Assembly: GCF_900450705.1 (NCBI RefSeq)
Contig: NZ_UGHK01000002.1
Coordinates: forward strand, 682,001-746,000
From: Avibacterium paragallinarum
GTDB lineage: Bacteria > Pseudomonadota > Gammaproteobacteria > Enterobacterales > Pasteurellaceae
DNA: 64,000 bases
Direction: 5' to 3'
Shown: piece after piece, positions 7,816-18,528 of the stretch
How the letters are laid out: each line of letters opens with the position of its first letter
Position numbering within the stretch: position 1 is the stretch's first letter
Program-made: the position numbers and the translations under genes
The notes under the pieces: model-generated
The model's database searches: none
What the model was told of the DNA's origin: nothing
Seen by the model: the letters and a program-made list of their open reading frames with translations, nothing else

Positions 7816-8928
7816 TCAGTTTGTTTCTTCTCGTTGGCTCTGGTTTTGTTCTTGTTGGCTATGCTCTTGTTGACGTAGCAAGGCTCGTTCTTGGCGGCGG
7901 ATTTCTTCTTTTTCGTCCCAAAGATCATAGGCTTGCACCACTTTAGCCACCACGGGATGGCGAACAATATCTTTGCTCTCAAAATAATTAAAGCTTAATT
8001 CTGGCACGTTTTCTAACACTTCAATGGCGTGGCGTAAGCCCGATTTTTGGCTACGCGGTAAGTCAATCTGAGTGATGTCGCCCGTAATCACCGCTTTGGA
8101 ATTGAAGCCTATCCGCGTTAAAAACATTTTCATTTGCTCTGTGGTGGTGTTTTGGCTTTCGTCTAAAATAATGAAGCTGTCATTGAGCGTCCGACCTCGC
8201 ATATACGCCAGCGGTGCAATTTCAATCACGTTGCGTTCCATTAATTTTTGCACTTTTTCAAAACCAAGCATTTCAAATAACGCATCATAGAGCGGTCGTA
8301 AATAAGGCTCAATTTTCTGCCCTAAATCCCCTGGTAAAAAACCGAGCTTTTCCCCCGCTTCCACGGCAGGGCGAGTGAGCAAAATTCGGCGGATTTCTTG
8401 ACGCTCTAGGGCTTCCACCGCAGCGGCAACCGCTAAAAAGGTTTTGCCCGTTCCCGCTGGCCCAATTCCAAAGCAAATGTCGTGGCGTAAAATATTATGC
8501 AAATATTGAATTTGATTTGCTCCACGCGGCTTAATTAAACCACGTTTTGTTTTGATCGTGGTTTGATACACTTTTGGCACGGCATTTTGCTCTGTCTGTT
8601 CCGTGTCGTCTTGCAGTAACATTCGATTTTCCTGAATGGCTAAATGGACATCAGATAAATCAATTTCTTTTACCACACCACGCACAGGAGCGGTTTCCAA
8701 ATAAAGCCGTTGAATTAATGCCGCGACTTTACTCAACAATTTTTCGTGATGCGGTTTTGGCGACTGTTCATTAAATTTGAGCGTAAAGGTAAAATTACGC
8801 CGTGCAATTTCTAAGGAAAACGCCTTTTCTATCAACTGGATATTTTCATCAAATGCCCCACAAAGTGCCTGCAAACGGGCGTTATCTTGAGGGGTAAGCG
8901 TAATAATTAGACTAGACAAATTAAACAC
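7816..8928 (-). CDS. ybeZ: PhoH-like ATPase YbeZ
   Basis: This is a PhoH-family NTPase, a partner of YbeY in RNA metabolism. Length is 370 residues. Walker A GPAGTGKT is at 156–163 and Walker B FIILDES near 254, followed by the conserved [10 protein letters not shown] motif. The C-terminal tail is Gln/Glu-rich. It is the first gene of a three-gene minus-strand operon; no miaB lies upstream here. The ATG at 8928 is the only good start. Confidence 0.95.
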   Translation of the reverse strand: MFNLSSLIITLTPQDNARLQALCGAFDENIQLIEKAFSLEIARRNFTFTLKFNEQSPKPHHEKLLSKVAALIQRLYLETAPVRGVVKEIDLSDVHLAIQENRMLLQDDTEQTEQNAVPKVYQTTIKTKRGLIKPRGANQIQYLHNILRHDICFGIGPAGTGKTFLAVAAAVEALERQEIRRILLTRPAVEAGEKLGFLPGDLGQKIEPYLRPLYDALFEMLGFEKVQKLMERNVIEIAPLAYMRGRTLNDSFIILDESQNTTTEQMKMFLTRIGFNSKAVITGDITQIDLPRSQKSGLRHAIEVLENVPELSFNYFESKDIVRHPVVAKVVQAYDLWDEKEEIRRQERALLRQQEHSQQEQNQSQREETN

Positions 8929-9166
8929 CTATTAAATAAAAAATAAAGAATACCTTACAATAATCAACACACTTATAAGTTAGATTAGAGCTTCTTTTCT
9001 AAAACATCATATTTATACACTGTTTTTCTTATTTTATCTCAACAATATGATTAATGATTGTTCTACTTCCCAAATGAATAGCATAATAGGAATAATTACT
9101 CTATTTAATAAATCACCTCTATTATTTTAAAAAAATAGCACTATATTTATCAATAGATTATGCCTT
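8929..9166. other. AT-rich intergenic region upstream of ybeZ
   Basis: These 238 bp separate ybeZ from the end of lpxH on the same strand. It is very AT-rich, with no open frame, hairpin with T-run or clear repeat. It presumably holds the ybeZ promoter, but I could not place one convincingly. Confidence 0.5.
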
Positions 9167-9895
9167 TCAACAAATCCCCTCCCTCCTCCTATTAATAAAT
9201 TGTTTCCGATTGGGCATTACTTCCAATACTGATGATTTTTTTCCCCAATCACCAAGTACAATACGTTCAAAGTGCGGTGGAATTTTATGTTGATTTTGAC
9301 GATGCGTATGACCGTGAATAAGTTGAGATACATTGAATTGTCGCATTATTTTTAATACAAACTCTTCGTTCACATCCATAATTTGATGGGGTTTATACTG
9401 CTTATCCTGCTTGCTTTTTGCTCTAATTTTCTCAGCAATTTTTAACCGCACTTTTAATGGAAGGTGTAAAAAAAGCCATTGTCGCCATTTTTGATGTACT
9501 TTTGTACGATAACGTTGATATGCCTCATCATCCGTGCAAAGCGTATCTCCATGGCAAAGCAACGTTGGCGTGCCATATAAATCTATCACTTGATAATCTG
9601 GTAAAAGCGTTAAACCACAAGATTGGGCAAATTTTTTACCAATTAAAAAATCTCGATTGCCACGTATAAAATAACACGCCACGCCTTTTTGCGTTAAAGT
9701 GCAAATTTGCTGTTTAACTAAATCAATAAGTGGAGATTGTTCATCATCGCCAATCCAGAAATCAAACAAATCGCCTAAAATATACAATTTTTCAGCGTCT
9801 TTCGCCTGGGTTTGCATAAAATCCACAAAAAGGGCGGTTAAATCAGGGCGATTTTCGCTTAAATGTAAATCGGCAATAAAATAGGTTTTCGGCAT
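9167..9895 (-). CDS. lpxH: UDP-2,3-diacylglucosamine diphosphatase LpxH
   Basis: LpxH hydrolyses UDP-2,3-diacylglucosamine to lipid X in lipid A synthesis at the inner membrane. The metallophosphoesterase motifs are all present: DLHLSE (D8, H10), [24 protein letters not shown] and HGHTHR. The 242-residue length is normal. It is transcribed away from plsC. An uptake signal lies inside the 3' part of the gene. Confidence 0.96.
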   Translation of the reverse strand: MPKTYFIADLHLSENRPDLTALFVDFMQTQAKDAEKLYILGDLFDFWIGDDEQSPLIDLVKQQICTLTQKGVACYFIRGNRDFLIGKKFAQSCGLTLLPDYQVIDLYGTPTLLCHGDTLCTDDEAYQRYRTKVHQKWRQWLFLHLPLKVRLKIAEKIRAKSKQDKQYKPHQIMDVNEEFVLKIMRQFNVSQLIHGHTHRQNQHKIPPHFERIVLGDWGKKSSVLEVMPNRKQFINRRREGIC

Positions 9896-10017
9896 AGTTT
9901 AGCTTATTTTTCCGCAATAAAAATTGTTGGTTAGACTAGCATTTTTTTAGTGGATTGATACAAATATTTGCGAATTTTCGCTATACTTGTGCAAATTTTT
10001 TTCCAAGGTATGGATTT

Positions 10018-10752
10018 ATGTTAAAACTTCTCCGAATTATTGTCATTACTCTATGTTGCATATTGATTTGTTTATGCGGCACGATTTATTCTCTTATTCG
10101 TTTTAGAAATCCAAGTAATGTCGGTGATGTTGCACGTTGGTTCGGGCGTTTGTATCCCCTGTTTGGTTTAACGGTAGAACATCGTTTTCCCGAAAATGCC
10201 GAAACTGTTGGTCCTTGTATCTATATTGGCAATCATCAAAATAATTATGATATGGTAACCATTTCTTATATGGTTATGCCTCGCACGGTGAGTGTTGGGA
10301 AAAAGAGCCTGATTTGGATACCTTTTTTTGGCATTTTGTATTGGGCATCGGGGAATATTTTTTTAGATCGCGATAATCGTTCTAAAGCCCACAGCACAAT
10401 GACACAACTTGCCGAACGTATCAACAAAGACAATCTTTCAATTTGGATGTTTCCAGAGGGGACACGTAGTCGAGGGCGTGGCTTATTACCTTTCAAAACA
10501 GGGGCTTTTCACGCTGCCATTGCTGCAGGTGTGCCGATTGTGCCAGTGGTTTGTTCAACAACACATAATAAAATTGACCTTAATCGTTGTAAAAATGGAA
10601 AAGTAATTTGCGAAATGTTGCCCCCCATTGATACCTCTTCCTACACGAAAGACACTGTACGCGACTTAGCGAATTATTGCCATTCATTAATGGAACAAAA
10701 AATTAATGAACTTGATGCTGAAATTGCCGCTCAATCAAAATCAGCAAACTAA
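10018..10752 (+). CDS. plsC: 1-acyl-sn-glycerol-3-phosphate acyltransferase PlsC
   Basis: PlsC acylates lysophosphatidic acid to phosphatidic acid at the inner membrane. The ATG at 10018 follows AAGGT and gives 244 residues; the upstream frame to 9955 lacks family support. An N-terminal hydrophobic helix (about 4–25) precedes the HX4D motif NHQNNYD and the FPEGTRSRG motif. It is followed after 1 bp by ftsP, the same plsC–ftsP (sufI) pairing as in enterobacteria. Confidence 0.95.
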   Translation: MLKLLRIIVITLCCILICLCGTIYSLIRFRNPSNVGDVARWFGRLYPLFGLTVEHRFPENAETVGPCIYIGNHQNNYDMVTISYMVMPRTVSVGKKSLIWIPFFGILYWASGNIFLDRDNRSKAHSTMTQLAERINKDNLSIWMFPEGTRSRGRGLLPFKTGAFHAAIAAGVPIVPVVCSTTHNKIDLNRCKNGKVICEMLPPIDTSSYTKDTVRDLANYCHSLMEQKINELDAEIAAQSKSAN

Positions 10753-10753
10753 A

Positions 10754-12163
10754 ATGAAGAAGATCTCTCGCCGTCAATTATTCAAAAATGCCCTGACTTT
10801 CGGGGCGTTTTCTACTATTCCAAATTCACTATGGGCTGCGACTCGCCAACCTTTACCGATTCCTCCCTTAATGGAAACCCGTCGAGGCAGACCTCTTTTT
10901 TTAGAAATGACTAGCGTGCGAATACCTCTTCAACAAGAAAAACAAACAGAAGTTTGGGGATTTAATGGTAATTATCTTGGTCCAACACTCAAAATGCGGC
11001 AAGGGGATTTTGCAAAATTAAACTATCGTAACAGCCTATCGCAAGTTATCGCATTAGCCATTCAAGGATTACAAGTAGAAGGTGAAGCATTAGGTGGCAT
11101 TTCTCATCCATTCAAACCGGGACAAAGCTGGGCGCCGATTTTACCAATTACCCAAGCCGCCTGTACTTGTTACTATTCCGCTTGCACACTGGGATATTCA
11201 GCTTATCAAACCTATCGAGGGTTACTCGGACTATGTATTATTGAAGATAAAAAAAGCCGTAAATCCAGTTTGCCGCAAAAATATGGAATTAACGATATTC
11301 CATTAATTTTGCAAGATATGCGGCTAAATGATGAAGGCGTGCAATTATTTCAACAAAACCGACCGCACTTTTTTGGTAATCGTTTATTTGTCAATGGACA
11401 GGAATCCCCTTATTTAGAAGTACCTCGTGGCTGGGTACGCTTGCGTTTACTTAACGCTTCCCTTTCCCGTCGTTATGAACTGCGTTTTGATGATGACCGT
11501 GATTTTCAACTCATCGCCCTTGATCAAGGCTTCTTGCCACAAGCTAAAACAATGAATGTTCTTTCTCTCTCTCCAAGCGAACGTGCAGAAATTTTAGTCA
11601 ATTTAAATGAAGGGGATAATACCACACTCATTGCGGGTAAAAAACGTAACATTTTCAGTAGAGTAACTGGTTTTTTCAGTGGTGAAAATGAACTCATCGA
11701 CAATACTGTGCTAGAGCTTCGCCCACAAGGATTAAGTAGTGCTTTCGAGCAACATACCGCAATGCAATTTAATACTGATGCACCGCAAAGCTTAAAAGCA
11801 AACATCAGCCAAGAGCGTCAATTTCACATTGATGCCGATAATGGAATGCTGAATCAACAGCGTTTTGATCCTAGACGTATTGATGTAAACACCCGCTTAG
11901 GTTCAATAGAACGCTGGATACTTACCTCTATCTCACCTACAGGATTTAAGATACAAGGGGCAAAATTTATTGTAGAAAGTATTAACGATAAGCCCATCTC
12001 AGACAGTGATATTGCTTGGAAAGACAGTCTATGGATTGAAGGTAAAGTACAAATTTTAGTTCGTTTTGAACACGCCTCTTCCAATAGCCACCCTTTTACA
12101 TTTGGTGCTGCCGATTTAATTGCTGCAGATAAAGGTTGCTTAGGATTAATTGTAGTGCAGTAG
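10754..12163 (+). CDS. ftsP: Cell division protein FtsP (SufI), Tat-exported cupredoxin fold
   Basis: FtsP is a periplasmic multicopper-oxidase-like protein that stabilises the divisome under stress and lacks a working copper site. The start at 10754 gives a twin-arginine signal ([11 protein letters not shown], residues 2–12) followed by a hydrophobic stretch. The mature part shows the cupredoxin architecture. The usual copper ligands are not evident: a Cys/Tyr-rich stretch ([12 protein letters not shown]) stands where HxH motifs would sit. Length is 469 residues. It is co-transcribed with plsC. Confidence 0.9.
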   Translation: MKKISRRQLFKNALTFGAFSTIPNSLWAATRQPLPIPPLMETRRGRPLFLEMTSVRIPLQQEKQTEVWGFNGNYLGPTLKMRQGDFAKLNYRNSLSQVIALAIQGLQVEGEALGGISHPFKPGQSWAPILPITQAACTCYYSACTLGYSAYQTYRGLLGLCIIEDKKSRKSSLPQKYGINDIPLILQDMRLNDEGVQLFQQNRPHFFGNRLFVNGQESPYLEVPRGWVRLRLLNASLSRRYELRFDDDRDFQLIALDQGFLPQAKTMNVLSLSPSERAEILVNLNEGDNTTLIAGKKRNIFSRVTGFFSGENELIDNTVLELRPQGLSSAFEQHTAMQFNTDAPQSLKANISQERQFHIDADNGMLNQQRFDPRRIDVNTRLGSIERWILTSISPTGFKIQGAKFIVESINDKPISDSDIAWKDSLWIEGKVQILVRFEHASSNSHPFTFGAADLIAADKGCLGLIVVQ

Positions 12164-12272
12164 CTCAAATAACCATAGGTTATGAAATAGTATCCATTGT
12201 TCTAAAAGTGCGGTTGAATTTTTGTGAGTTTTTTTGTTAAATCAATATAAGTTTATGATTTTAGGTGTCTTT

Positions 12273-13100
12273 ATGTGCCACTTATTAGGAATGAATTGTA
12301 ATACGCCAACAGATATTGTCTTTTCTTTTGAAGGCTTTCGCCGTAGAGCGGGATTAACTGACTGCCACTCAGATGGCTTTGGTATTGCCTTTTTTGAAGG
12401 GAAAGGCGTTCGTATTTTTCGTGATAACAAAGCGGGACATAGTTCACCTATTGCCGATTGCGTTAAGCAATATCACATTAAATCCTTCAATGTGATCGCC
12501 CATATCCGCAAAGCCACACAAGGGGCTGTAACCATTGAAAATACCCACCCGTTTATTCGTGAAATTTGGGGGGAGAATTGGGTATTCGCTCACAATGGCA
12601 ATCTCACTTCCATACCTGATATGTCAGAAAGTTTCTGCCAACCTATTGGCTCAACGGATTCTGAAGCAGCATTTTGTTATATGGCAGAGCAGCTCAAAAA
12701 TCGTTTCCGAAAAAAGCCAACTGAAGAGGAAATTTTTCAAACTATTCAAGAGATTACTAAAGAATTAGCACAAAATGGAACCTTTAATTTTATCCTTTCC
12801 AATGGCAATTGGATGATTGCACATTGTTCTACCAATTTACATTATCTCACGCGAAAATCCCCTTTTGGTACAGCCCAACGTATTGATGACGATGATGTCA
12901 TTGATTTCCGCGAATACACCACAGAAAAAGATAAAGTCACTATCATTACCACTTTTCCTCTCACAAAAAATGAGCCTTGGATCAAAATGGAACACGGTGG
13001 TTTTGTCTTCTTCAAAGATGGTGACAAAGTTTATGAAGTGCTCGGCAAGGCAACAGCGTCCATTGATGATGGAACCCTAGGACTAGCTAAAATCGCATAA
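12273..13100 (+). CDS. yafJ: Class II glutamine amidotransferase, YafJ type
   Basis: A 275-residue Ntn-hydrolase amidotransferase. Choosing ATG 12273 (SD AGGTG five bases upstream) places Cys2 (MCHLLGMN) as the N-terminal nucleophile after Met removal, which the longer frame from 12234 would not allow. HIRKATQG and FAHNGNL are the glutamine-binding motifs. The amido-acceptor is unknown for this family. It is a single gene; USS-like sequence lies just upstream. Confidence 0.9.
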   Translation: MCHLLGMNCNTPTDIVFSFEGFRRRAGLTDCHSDGFGIAFFEGKGVRIFRDNKAGHSSPIADCVKQYHIKSFNVIAHIRKATQGAVTIENTHPFIREIWGENWVFAHNGNLTSIPDMSESFCQPIGSTDSEAAFCYMAEQLKNRFRKKPTEEEIFQTIQEITKELAQNGTFNFILSNGNWMIAHCSTNLHYLTRKSPFGTAQRIDDDDVIDFREYTTEKDKVTIITTFPLTKNEPWIKMEHGGFVFFKDGDKVYEVLGKATASIDDGTLGLAKIA

Positions 13101-13316
13101 TTCCTATCTATGTCGTACTAGGTTAATTCAAATCTAGTACGCTAACCTTTTGAGAAATTATTATTCTTTAATCAAACTCACCACAAAAAGTTGATCACCA
13201 TCACATATTCATAATCTTTTTATGCGATAAACCTATAATCCCTATATCATCTGCCGCGGTAATATTACGGGGCATTTTGCCTAGTAATTAGAATAAAATA
13301 AAAACGGAGTTATTCA
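13101..13316. other. Upstream region of sdaC
   Basis: This holds no gene. A palindrome with centre GTAATATTAC inside CCGCGG...CGGGG lies about 50 bp before the sdaC start and could be an operator. No convincing -35/-10 pair was assigned. Confidence 0.4.
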
Positions 13317-14558
13317 ATGTCAAAGAAAACAATAAGCAATAAATTTGATCTACTTTGGACGCTAAATTTATTTGGCACTGCGGTTGGTGCGGGCGTGCTA
13401 TTTTTACCGATTAATGCGGGTATGGGGGGCTTTTGGCCATTAGTGGTAATGATGTGTCTTGTCGGACCGATGACGTATTTTTCTCATCGTGCTTTATCCA
13501 GATTTGTTTTATCCTCGTCCAAAGCGGGCAGTGATATTACGGAAGTGGTAGAAGAACATTTTGGTAAAAATGCGGGAAAGATCATCACATTATTATATTT
13601 TTTCGCCATTTTCCCGATTTTATTAATTTATGGCAATGGGATCACCAATACAGTTGAATCTTTTATGATAAATCAACTTGGACTCCCTGCCCCTAATCGC
13701 GTGTTGCTTTCGTTCATTCTGATTGCAAGTTTGATTTCAGTAATGCTGATGAGTGAAAAAATGATGCTGAAACTCACCGAATTTTTGGTTTATCCGCTGG
13801 TATTAATTCTTTTCGCCCTATCCATTTACTTAATTCCCCAATGGAATACGGCAATGCTGCACCAAATGCCTGATGCCACCAGTTTCATCAGTACCCTGTG
13901 GATCACCATTCCCGTACTGGTTTTTTCATTCAACCACTCCCCCGCAATTTCTTGCTTTTCTCAATCACAACAACGGGAATACCAGACCTTTGAATTAACG
14001 GAACAACACGCGAGCAAAACCCTCAAAAATACCTCAACATTATTGCTCTTTTTTGTAATGTTCTTCGTATTTAGCTGTGTTTTAACCCTCACGCCAGAAG
14101 ATTTAGTGCAAGCCAAAGCGGAAAATATCAGCATTTTGTCCTTCTTGGCAAACAAATTTGACAATCCTTATATTTCCTACCTTGGACCTCTTGTGGCATT
14201 TTTAGCCATCACCAGCTCTTTCTTTGGACATTATTTAGGTGCAAGAGAAGGCATTCAAGGGCTATACTTAAAACTTTCTGGCAAGCAAGGCATTCAAAAC
14301 CGAAAAACACTTAATTTTAGCACCGCACTTTTCTTTTTACTGACCCTATGGGCGGTAGCAATTATTAACCCAAGCATTTTAGGCTTAATTGAATCAATTG
14401 GCGGCCCAATTATTGCCACCATTCTCTTCTTAATGCCGATGTATGCAATCCGTAAAGTGCCAGCAATGTCACGTTACCAAGGTCATATCAGCAATATTTT
14501 CGTTACCATTATGGGAATCATTGCAATCTCTGCGGTTGTCTATGGCTTATTTTATTAA
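13317..14558 (+). CDS. sdaC: Serine transporter SdaC-type
   Basis: An inner-membrane amino-acid/proton symporter of the HAAAP (STP) family that imports L-serine. It has 413 residues, about 11 hydrophobic segments and the family N-terminal motif [17 protein letters not shown]. The start ATG follows GGAG. It is directly upstream of sdaA, a normal pairing of serine uptake with serine deamination. Confidence 0.94.
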   Translation: MSKKTISNKFDLLWTLNLFGTAVGAGVLFLPINAGMGGFWPLVVMMCLVGPMTYFSHRALSRFVLSSSKAGSDITEVVEEHFGKNAGKIITLLYFFAIFPILLIYGNGITNTVESFMINQLGLPAPNRVLLSFILIASLISVMLMSEKMMLKLTEFLVYPLVLILFALSIYLIPQWNTAMLHQMPDATSFISTLWITIPVLVFSFNHSPAISCFSQSQQREYQTFELTEQHASKTLKNTSTLLLFFVMFFVFSCVLTLTPEDLVQAKAENISILSFLANKFDNPYISYLGPLVAFLAITSSFFGHYLGAREGIQGLYLKLSGKQGIQNRKTLNFSTALFFLLTLWAVAIINPSILGLIESIGGPIIATILFLMPMYAIRKVPAMSRYQGHISNIFVTIMGIIAISAVVYGLFY

Positions 14559-14626
14559 TTGAGATAGAATAACCCTCTTTTGAATACAGGGCTGAAATGC
14601 CCTGCAATAAAATTTTAGAGTATTTT

Positions 14627-15991
14627 ATGATTAGTGTTTTTGATATGTTTAAAATTGGTATTGGGCCGTCAAGCTCCCATACCGTCGGGCCAATGAAAGC
14701 AGGCAAACAATTTGTCGATGACCTGGCCGCCCAACATTTACTAGAAAAAGTAAGCCACATTAAAGTTGATGTATACGGCTCGCTGTCGATGACAGGGCGT
14801 GGACACAATACCGATATTGCGATCATTATGGGGCTGGCTGGGTATCTACCGCACGATGTGGATATTGATCTCATTCCGCATTTTATTTCTGAGGTAAAAC
14901 GCACCGCACTTTTACCCCTTGCCCAAGAACAAAAAACCGCCCATTTTAATTACGAAACGGATATGGTTTTCCACCAAACTTTCCTTCCGTTACACGAAAA
15001 TGGTATGACAATCTCTGCTTATGCGGAAGAAGAACTGCTTTATCGCCAAACTTATTATTCCATAGGAGGCGGTTTTATCGTTGATGAAGCTCATTTTGAG
15101 CAAAGCGAAGACAACGAAGTGAATGTACCTTTCCCCTATCAAAATGCCGCCGATATCTTACATCACTGTAAAGAAAATGGCTTAGCACTCTCAAGCCTAA
15201 TGTTGCAGAATGAAATCGCCTTACACGGCAAAGAAGCAACGCAAGCTCATCTGAAACGCATTTGGCAAACAATGAAAGAATGTATTGAACACGGCTTAAG
15301 CACCGAAGGCTTATTACCTGGCCCGTTAAAAGTGGTTCGTCGTGCAGCGTCGCTCCACCGTTTACTACAAGCTAATAGCGGGCTTTCTAACGACCCAATG
15401 AAAGTGATTGACTGGGTGAATATGTACGCCCTTGCGGTGAATGAAGAAAATGCCGCTGGCGGGCGAGTGGTTACTGCTCCAACCAACGGTGCTTGCGGCA
15501 TTGTGCCAGCCGTGTTGTCTTATTACGAAAAATTCGTTTCTCCAATCACAGACGAAGTGATCGAACGCTATTTATTAGCCTGCGGAATGATCGGCTCACT
15601 CTACAAAATGAACGCCTCCATTTCAGGGGCTGAAGTGGGATGTCAAGGCGAAGTTGGCGTGGCTTGCTCAATGGCTGCGGCAGGCTTAACCGAAATTTTG
15701 GGCGGAAGCCCTGAACAAGTGTGCATTGCCGCTGAAATCGCAATGGAACACAATCTTGGATTAACTTGCGATCCCGTCGGCGGACAAGTGCAAGTGCCTT
15801 GCATCGAACGCAACGCCATCGCCTCAGTCAAAGCCATCAACGCCAGCCGAATGGCACTGCAACGCACCAGCAATCCAAGAGTAACCCTAGATAAAGTTAT
15901 TGAAACGATGTACGAAACAGGAAAAGATATGAACGCTAAATACCGCGAAACCTCCCAAGGGGGATTGGCAGTAAAAATTGTATGTACTTAA
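14627..15991 (+). CDS. sdaA: L-serine ammonia-lyase (serine dehydratase) SdaA
   Basis: An iron-sulfur enzyme converting L-serine to pyruvate and ammonia. The 454-residue form from ATG 14627 begins [19 protein letters not shown], the conserved family start, so the upstream frame to 14597 is not used. The alpha domain contains [29 protein letters not shown] and [12 protein letters not shown], which supply the cluster cysteines. It forms an operon with sdaC (68 bp gap). Confidence 0.96.
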   Translation: MISVFDMFKIGIGPSSSHTVGPMKAGKQFVDDLAAQHLLEKVSHIKVDVYGSLSMTGRGHNTDIAIIMGLAGYLPHDVDIDLIPHFISEVKRTALLPLAQEQKTAHFNYETDMVFHQTFLPLHENGMTISAYAEEELLYRQTYYSIGGGFIVDEAHFEQSEDNEVNVPFPYQNAADILHHCKENGLALSSLMLQNEIALHGKEATQAHLKRIWQTMKECIEHGLSTEGLLPGPLKVVRRAASLHRLLQANSGLSNDPMKVIDWVNMYALAVNEENAAGGRVVTAPTNGACGIVPAVLSYYEKFVSPITDEVIERYLLACGMIGSLYKMNASISGAEVGCQGEVGVACSMAAAGLTEILGGSPEQVCIAAEIAMEHNLGLTCDPVGGQVQVPCIERNAIASVKAINASRMALQRTSNPRVTLDKVIETMYETGKDMNAKYRETSQGGLAVKIVCT

Positions 15992-16072
15992 AGTTTTTTA
16001 TATCACTAAATTAACTTTATTTACATATCAAACCGCTAGCTAAAAACAGTATAACTGTAAAGCAAGATAAAA

Positions 16073-16160
16073 TAACGCAGTATGCAAGTAAGAATATGTG
16101 GCTACCAAATAAAATTTGGTGCTAAATATCGCCACTTGATTTCAAAATGATACTGCGTTA
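16073..16160. other. Nested inverted repeat downstream of sdaA
   Basis: Three nested stems are visible: TAACGCAGTAT / ATACTGCGTTA (16073–16083, 16150–16160), GTGGC / GCCAC (16098–16102, 16131–16135) and ACCAAA / TTTGGT (16104–16109, 16115–16120). No T-run follows. It may be a structured RNA or a cruciform-forming repeat, and it sits between sdaA and the IS1016 element. Confidence 0.65.
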
Positions 16161-16254
16161 CATCGCATCAAAGGAACATTTATCGTATCTTCACTTAAGA
16201 CGTGACTTAAACGGCGAGAATAAAAAGCATAGAGCCTTTCTAGATTAAAAATTA

Positions 16255-16973
16255 GGGGCTGTCCTAGATAACTAGACTAAACTCCCTTTAACCAATTGTT
16301 TTAAAATAGAAATTTGACTTTTTATGTTGCTGTAATTAAAACGCCATTCACATTCCTTTAAATAAAGCTCAAAATGCGCTTTTGGGATACCATTAAATTT
16401 GCGTAAATGGCGTTTTGCTTGGCTTCAAAAATTCTCAATTCCGTTAATGTGGTTATGATTTTCAGCAAAATGTGTGCTGTGATTGATACGAAAATGACTA
16501 AATTCACTCACATCAAGCACGTCATAACTACGATAATTATCGGTGTAAACAATACTATCAGGCTTTACCTGCTCCCGAATAATGGGTAACAAGGTGGCAG
16601 ATTGCGTATTTGGAACCGCAACGGTATAAACCTTGCCATTGCGCTTGAGAAGCCCGAATACCGCAATTTTCCCTGCCGCACCACGACCACGTTTGCCTTT
16701 GCGAGCACCGCCAAAATAACTTTCATCGGCTTCAATTTCACCTTCAAACATCTCTAAGTGAAGGCTGTTTTGATAGATGAGTTGGCGTAAACGATGAAAG
16801 TAATATGCGGCAGTCGTTTTGTTTACATTGACTAACTCTGCTGCTGTCCTTGCAGTAACACCTGCAACAAATAGCTCAATGAGTTTATTTTGTTTGTGCT
16901 GACTTAGACGACTTTTTCTCATTGGTTCATTCTAACCTAAATAGATTTTTTAGTTGTTATCTAGGACAGCCCC
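16255..16973 (-). mobile_element. IS1016-type insertion sequence (IS1595 family)
   Basis: A 719-bp element with perfect 18-bp terminal inverted repeats GGGGCTGTCCTAGATAAC at 16255–16272 and the complement at 16956–16973. It encodes one transposase on the minus strand. Flanking 8-mers (AAAAATTA and AAAATTTT) are not a clean target duplication, which fits loss of one flank by deletion. Its right end is fused to a truncated prophage spike gene. Confidence 0.92.
16272..16922 (-). pseudogene. IS1016-type transposase with internal TGA
   Basis: A DDE transposase of the IS1595 family (ISXO2-like). HTH-like N-terminus, then ADESYFGGARKGKRGRGA and VYTDNYRSYD supply catalytic acidic residues, and HFAENHNHINGIENF leads to the third motif. 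At 16425–16427 the codon after ...GIENF is TGA where TGG (the family Trp) is expected. The frame then continues SQAKRHLRKFNG... to a TAG at 16272. A single nonsense change therefore truncates the protein. Confidence 0.9.
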
Positions 16974-17387
16974 AAAATTTTTAACACATTGCGGTTGCGA
17001 ACAAATACCTGGAATAAACATCGCGTCAGAGAGATCGTGAAAACGGTGATCTAACGGCTCGCTGGCGTTACCTGATTGCCACCAGCCATCAATACAACGT
17101 TCACTAAAAATAGCGATCCCTTCATCACCTGCACGCAACGGAAATGTTATGGCAAAGCCTCCCCCGCGTGGATAGCAGATCGGTACGTCCATTAAAGGAG
17201 GAATAGCAATACTTTTCCCATCAACTAACACCTGCTTAATTTGCACCGCAAGGCTCACCGTTTGCTTGGTCGGATGAAAATGTATAACTTTGGCGGGCAA
17301 TGCCGTATGTAATTGTCGTAAGGTGTTTTGAATTTGAATATCTGTCGCACTTTCAGGTGTTGCGGTTTGATATTGGAAATCAGTCAT
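16974..17387 (-). pseudogene. Baseplate puncturing spike protein, truncated by IS1016 (Gp138-N type)
   Basis: The N-terminal domain of the membrane-piercing spike at the tip of contractile tails. Seen: MTDFQYQTATPES..., VPICYPRGGGFAITFPLRAGDEG and RFHDLSDAMFIPGI, typical of the Gp138 N-terminal OB-like domain. About 138 phage-derived residues remain; the reading frame then enters the IS inverted repeat and stops after seven more residues near 16950. The C-terminal spike and all downstream tail genes are missing. ATGA overlap with the preceding gene. Confidence 0.8.
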
Positions 17388-18220
17388 TTTTTACTTTCCC
17401 CTTTCACTTTATTAAACTTGCCGCCAACTACGGTCATTTTGCTTAGCCAATCCCCACCTAGACCGTCGCCATTATGCGAGAGTTTGACAATTTTGTATTC
17501 ACCATTGAAATATTCGATAATAGACTGCACCTTGACAAGTCCGCCAATTTGCAATGCGGGATTAAGTAAATAAGTCAGCTCCAAACCATCATCGGTTTGT
17601 TCTGGCGTACCTATCATCCCCGTTGCTTGGTTTAATAATACCGCCTCATCATTAAGCACCTTGTCATAAGGAAGAAAAAGCAACTTGCCATCTTGAATTG
17701 ACCAGTTTGCTTTATTATTTTTAGCGATACGATTAAGGATCTCTCGGCTATCACCATTTAATACTCTTGCACGGGGTAATTGACGTTTATTGACGACATC
17801 TTGCGTCCCCGCCTCAAGTGCGGGCATATTTTTTTGCACTTCCGCGAGGATTTGTTCATCCGTTGCCCCTGAATTTAACGTGATATTTGAACGCCCTTGC
17901 GTGTAGGCTTGATGCCCATCTGCACATTCAAGCTCTAAAATAAAATCAAGTCCTTCACGCTTGATTTTTGCCTTAGTAATATCCCCTTGATAAATCTGAC
18001 TAATTCGCTGATACCCCACCGATAACCTCACCTTTTTAAACTGTTGGCTTAACAATTGATTGATATGATTACGGTTTAGATTCCATATTTGAATCTGGGC
18101 TGGGTTAGGTTTTTCGCTTATGGTCTTATCGATAGAAAAAGCCACTCGCAGTTGGGTGATTGAGAGGGTCTCACTGTCGCTGATTAAATCAAGTTTCCAT
18201 TGCCGTCCGAACTGTTTCAT
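17384..18220 (-). CDS. Baseplate hub-type protein
   Basis: A 278-residue tail protein resembling the hub (gp44/gpD-like) proteins of contractile-tail phages, which sit between spike and tube. It opens with KQFGRQWKLDLISDSETLSITQLRVAFSI and contains a domain with LNGDSREILNRIAKNNKANWSIQDGKLLFLP, a pattern seen in hub proteins. It overlaps the spike start by 4 bp and follows the plug gene. The hub call is from order plus motif memory. Confidence 0.7.
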   Translation of the reverse strand: MKQFGRQWKLDLISDSETLSITQLRVAFSIDKTISEKPNPAQIQIWNLNRNHINQLLSQQFKKVRLSVGYQRISQIYQGDITKAKIKREGLDFILELECADGHQAYTQGRSNITLNSGATDEQILAEVQKNMPALEAGTQDVVNKRQLPRARVLNGDSREILNRIAKNNKANWSIQDGKLLFLPYDKVLNDEAVLLNQATGMIGTPEQTDDGLELTYLLNPALQIGGLVKVQSIIEYFNGEYKIVKLSHNGDGLGGDWLSKMTVVGGKFNKVKGESKK

Positions 18221-18525
18221 ACTTTGGCCTCAATAAATAGCTGACAACGATTGGCTAAATCCTCAACAGTAGTTGGATCTAAATGTGTTTTGCTTAACTC
18301 CATTAGCCAAAACTGATAGGGTTGTGATGTGCGGTGCAATAATGGCACACCAATAGCGAGTGCCATCCCTTCACAGATTGTGCGTTGGTTGATCGGCTCG
18401 CTTACGTCCATCACCCAGCATTGCCCAATACTGTTATAACGTAATGTCAGTTTAATTTTCACCCCGTTAAAATCAAATACTTGCTCTTGATAAGGGGCGT
18501 TTGTAATTGGAAGTTGATACCACAT
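18217..18525 (-). CDS. Baseplate plug-like protein
   Basis: A 102-residue protein (MWYQLPITNAPYQEQVFDFNG...) with the two-strand pattern IKLTLRYNSIGQCWVMDVS. This matches the small plug family found between Dit-like and hub genes in simple contractile tails. It overlaps the hub gene by 4 bp. Function inferred from family and order. Confidence 0.7.
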   Translation of the reverse strand: MWYQLPITNAPYQEQVFDFNGVKIKLTLRYNSIGQCWVMDVSEPINQRTICEGMALAIGVPLLHRTSQPYQFWLMELSKTHLDPTTVEDLANRCQLFIEAKV

Positions 18526-18528
18526 CGT

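Noticed and set aside
16247-16981. 8-bp target duplication of IS1016
   Set aside because: Flanks AAAAATTA and AAAATTTT are similar but not equal; AT-richness can explain it.
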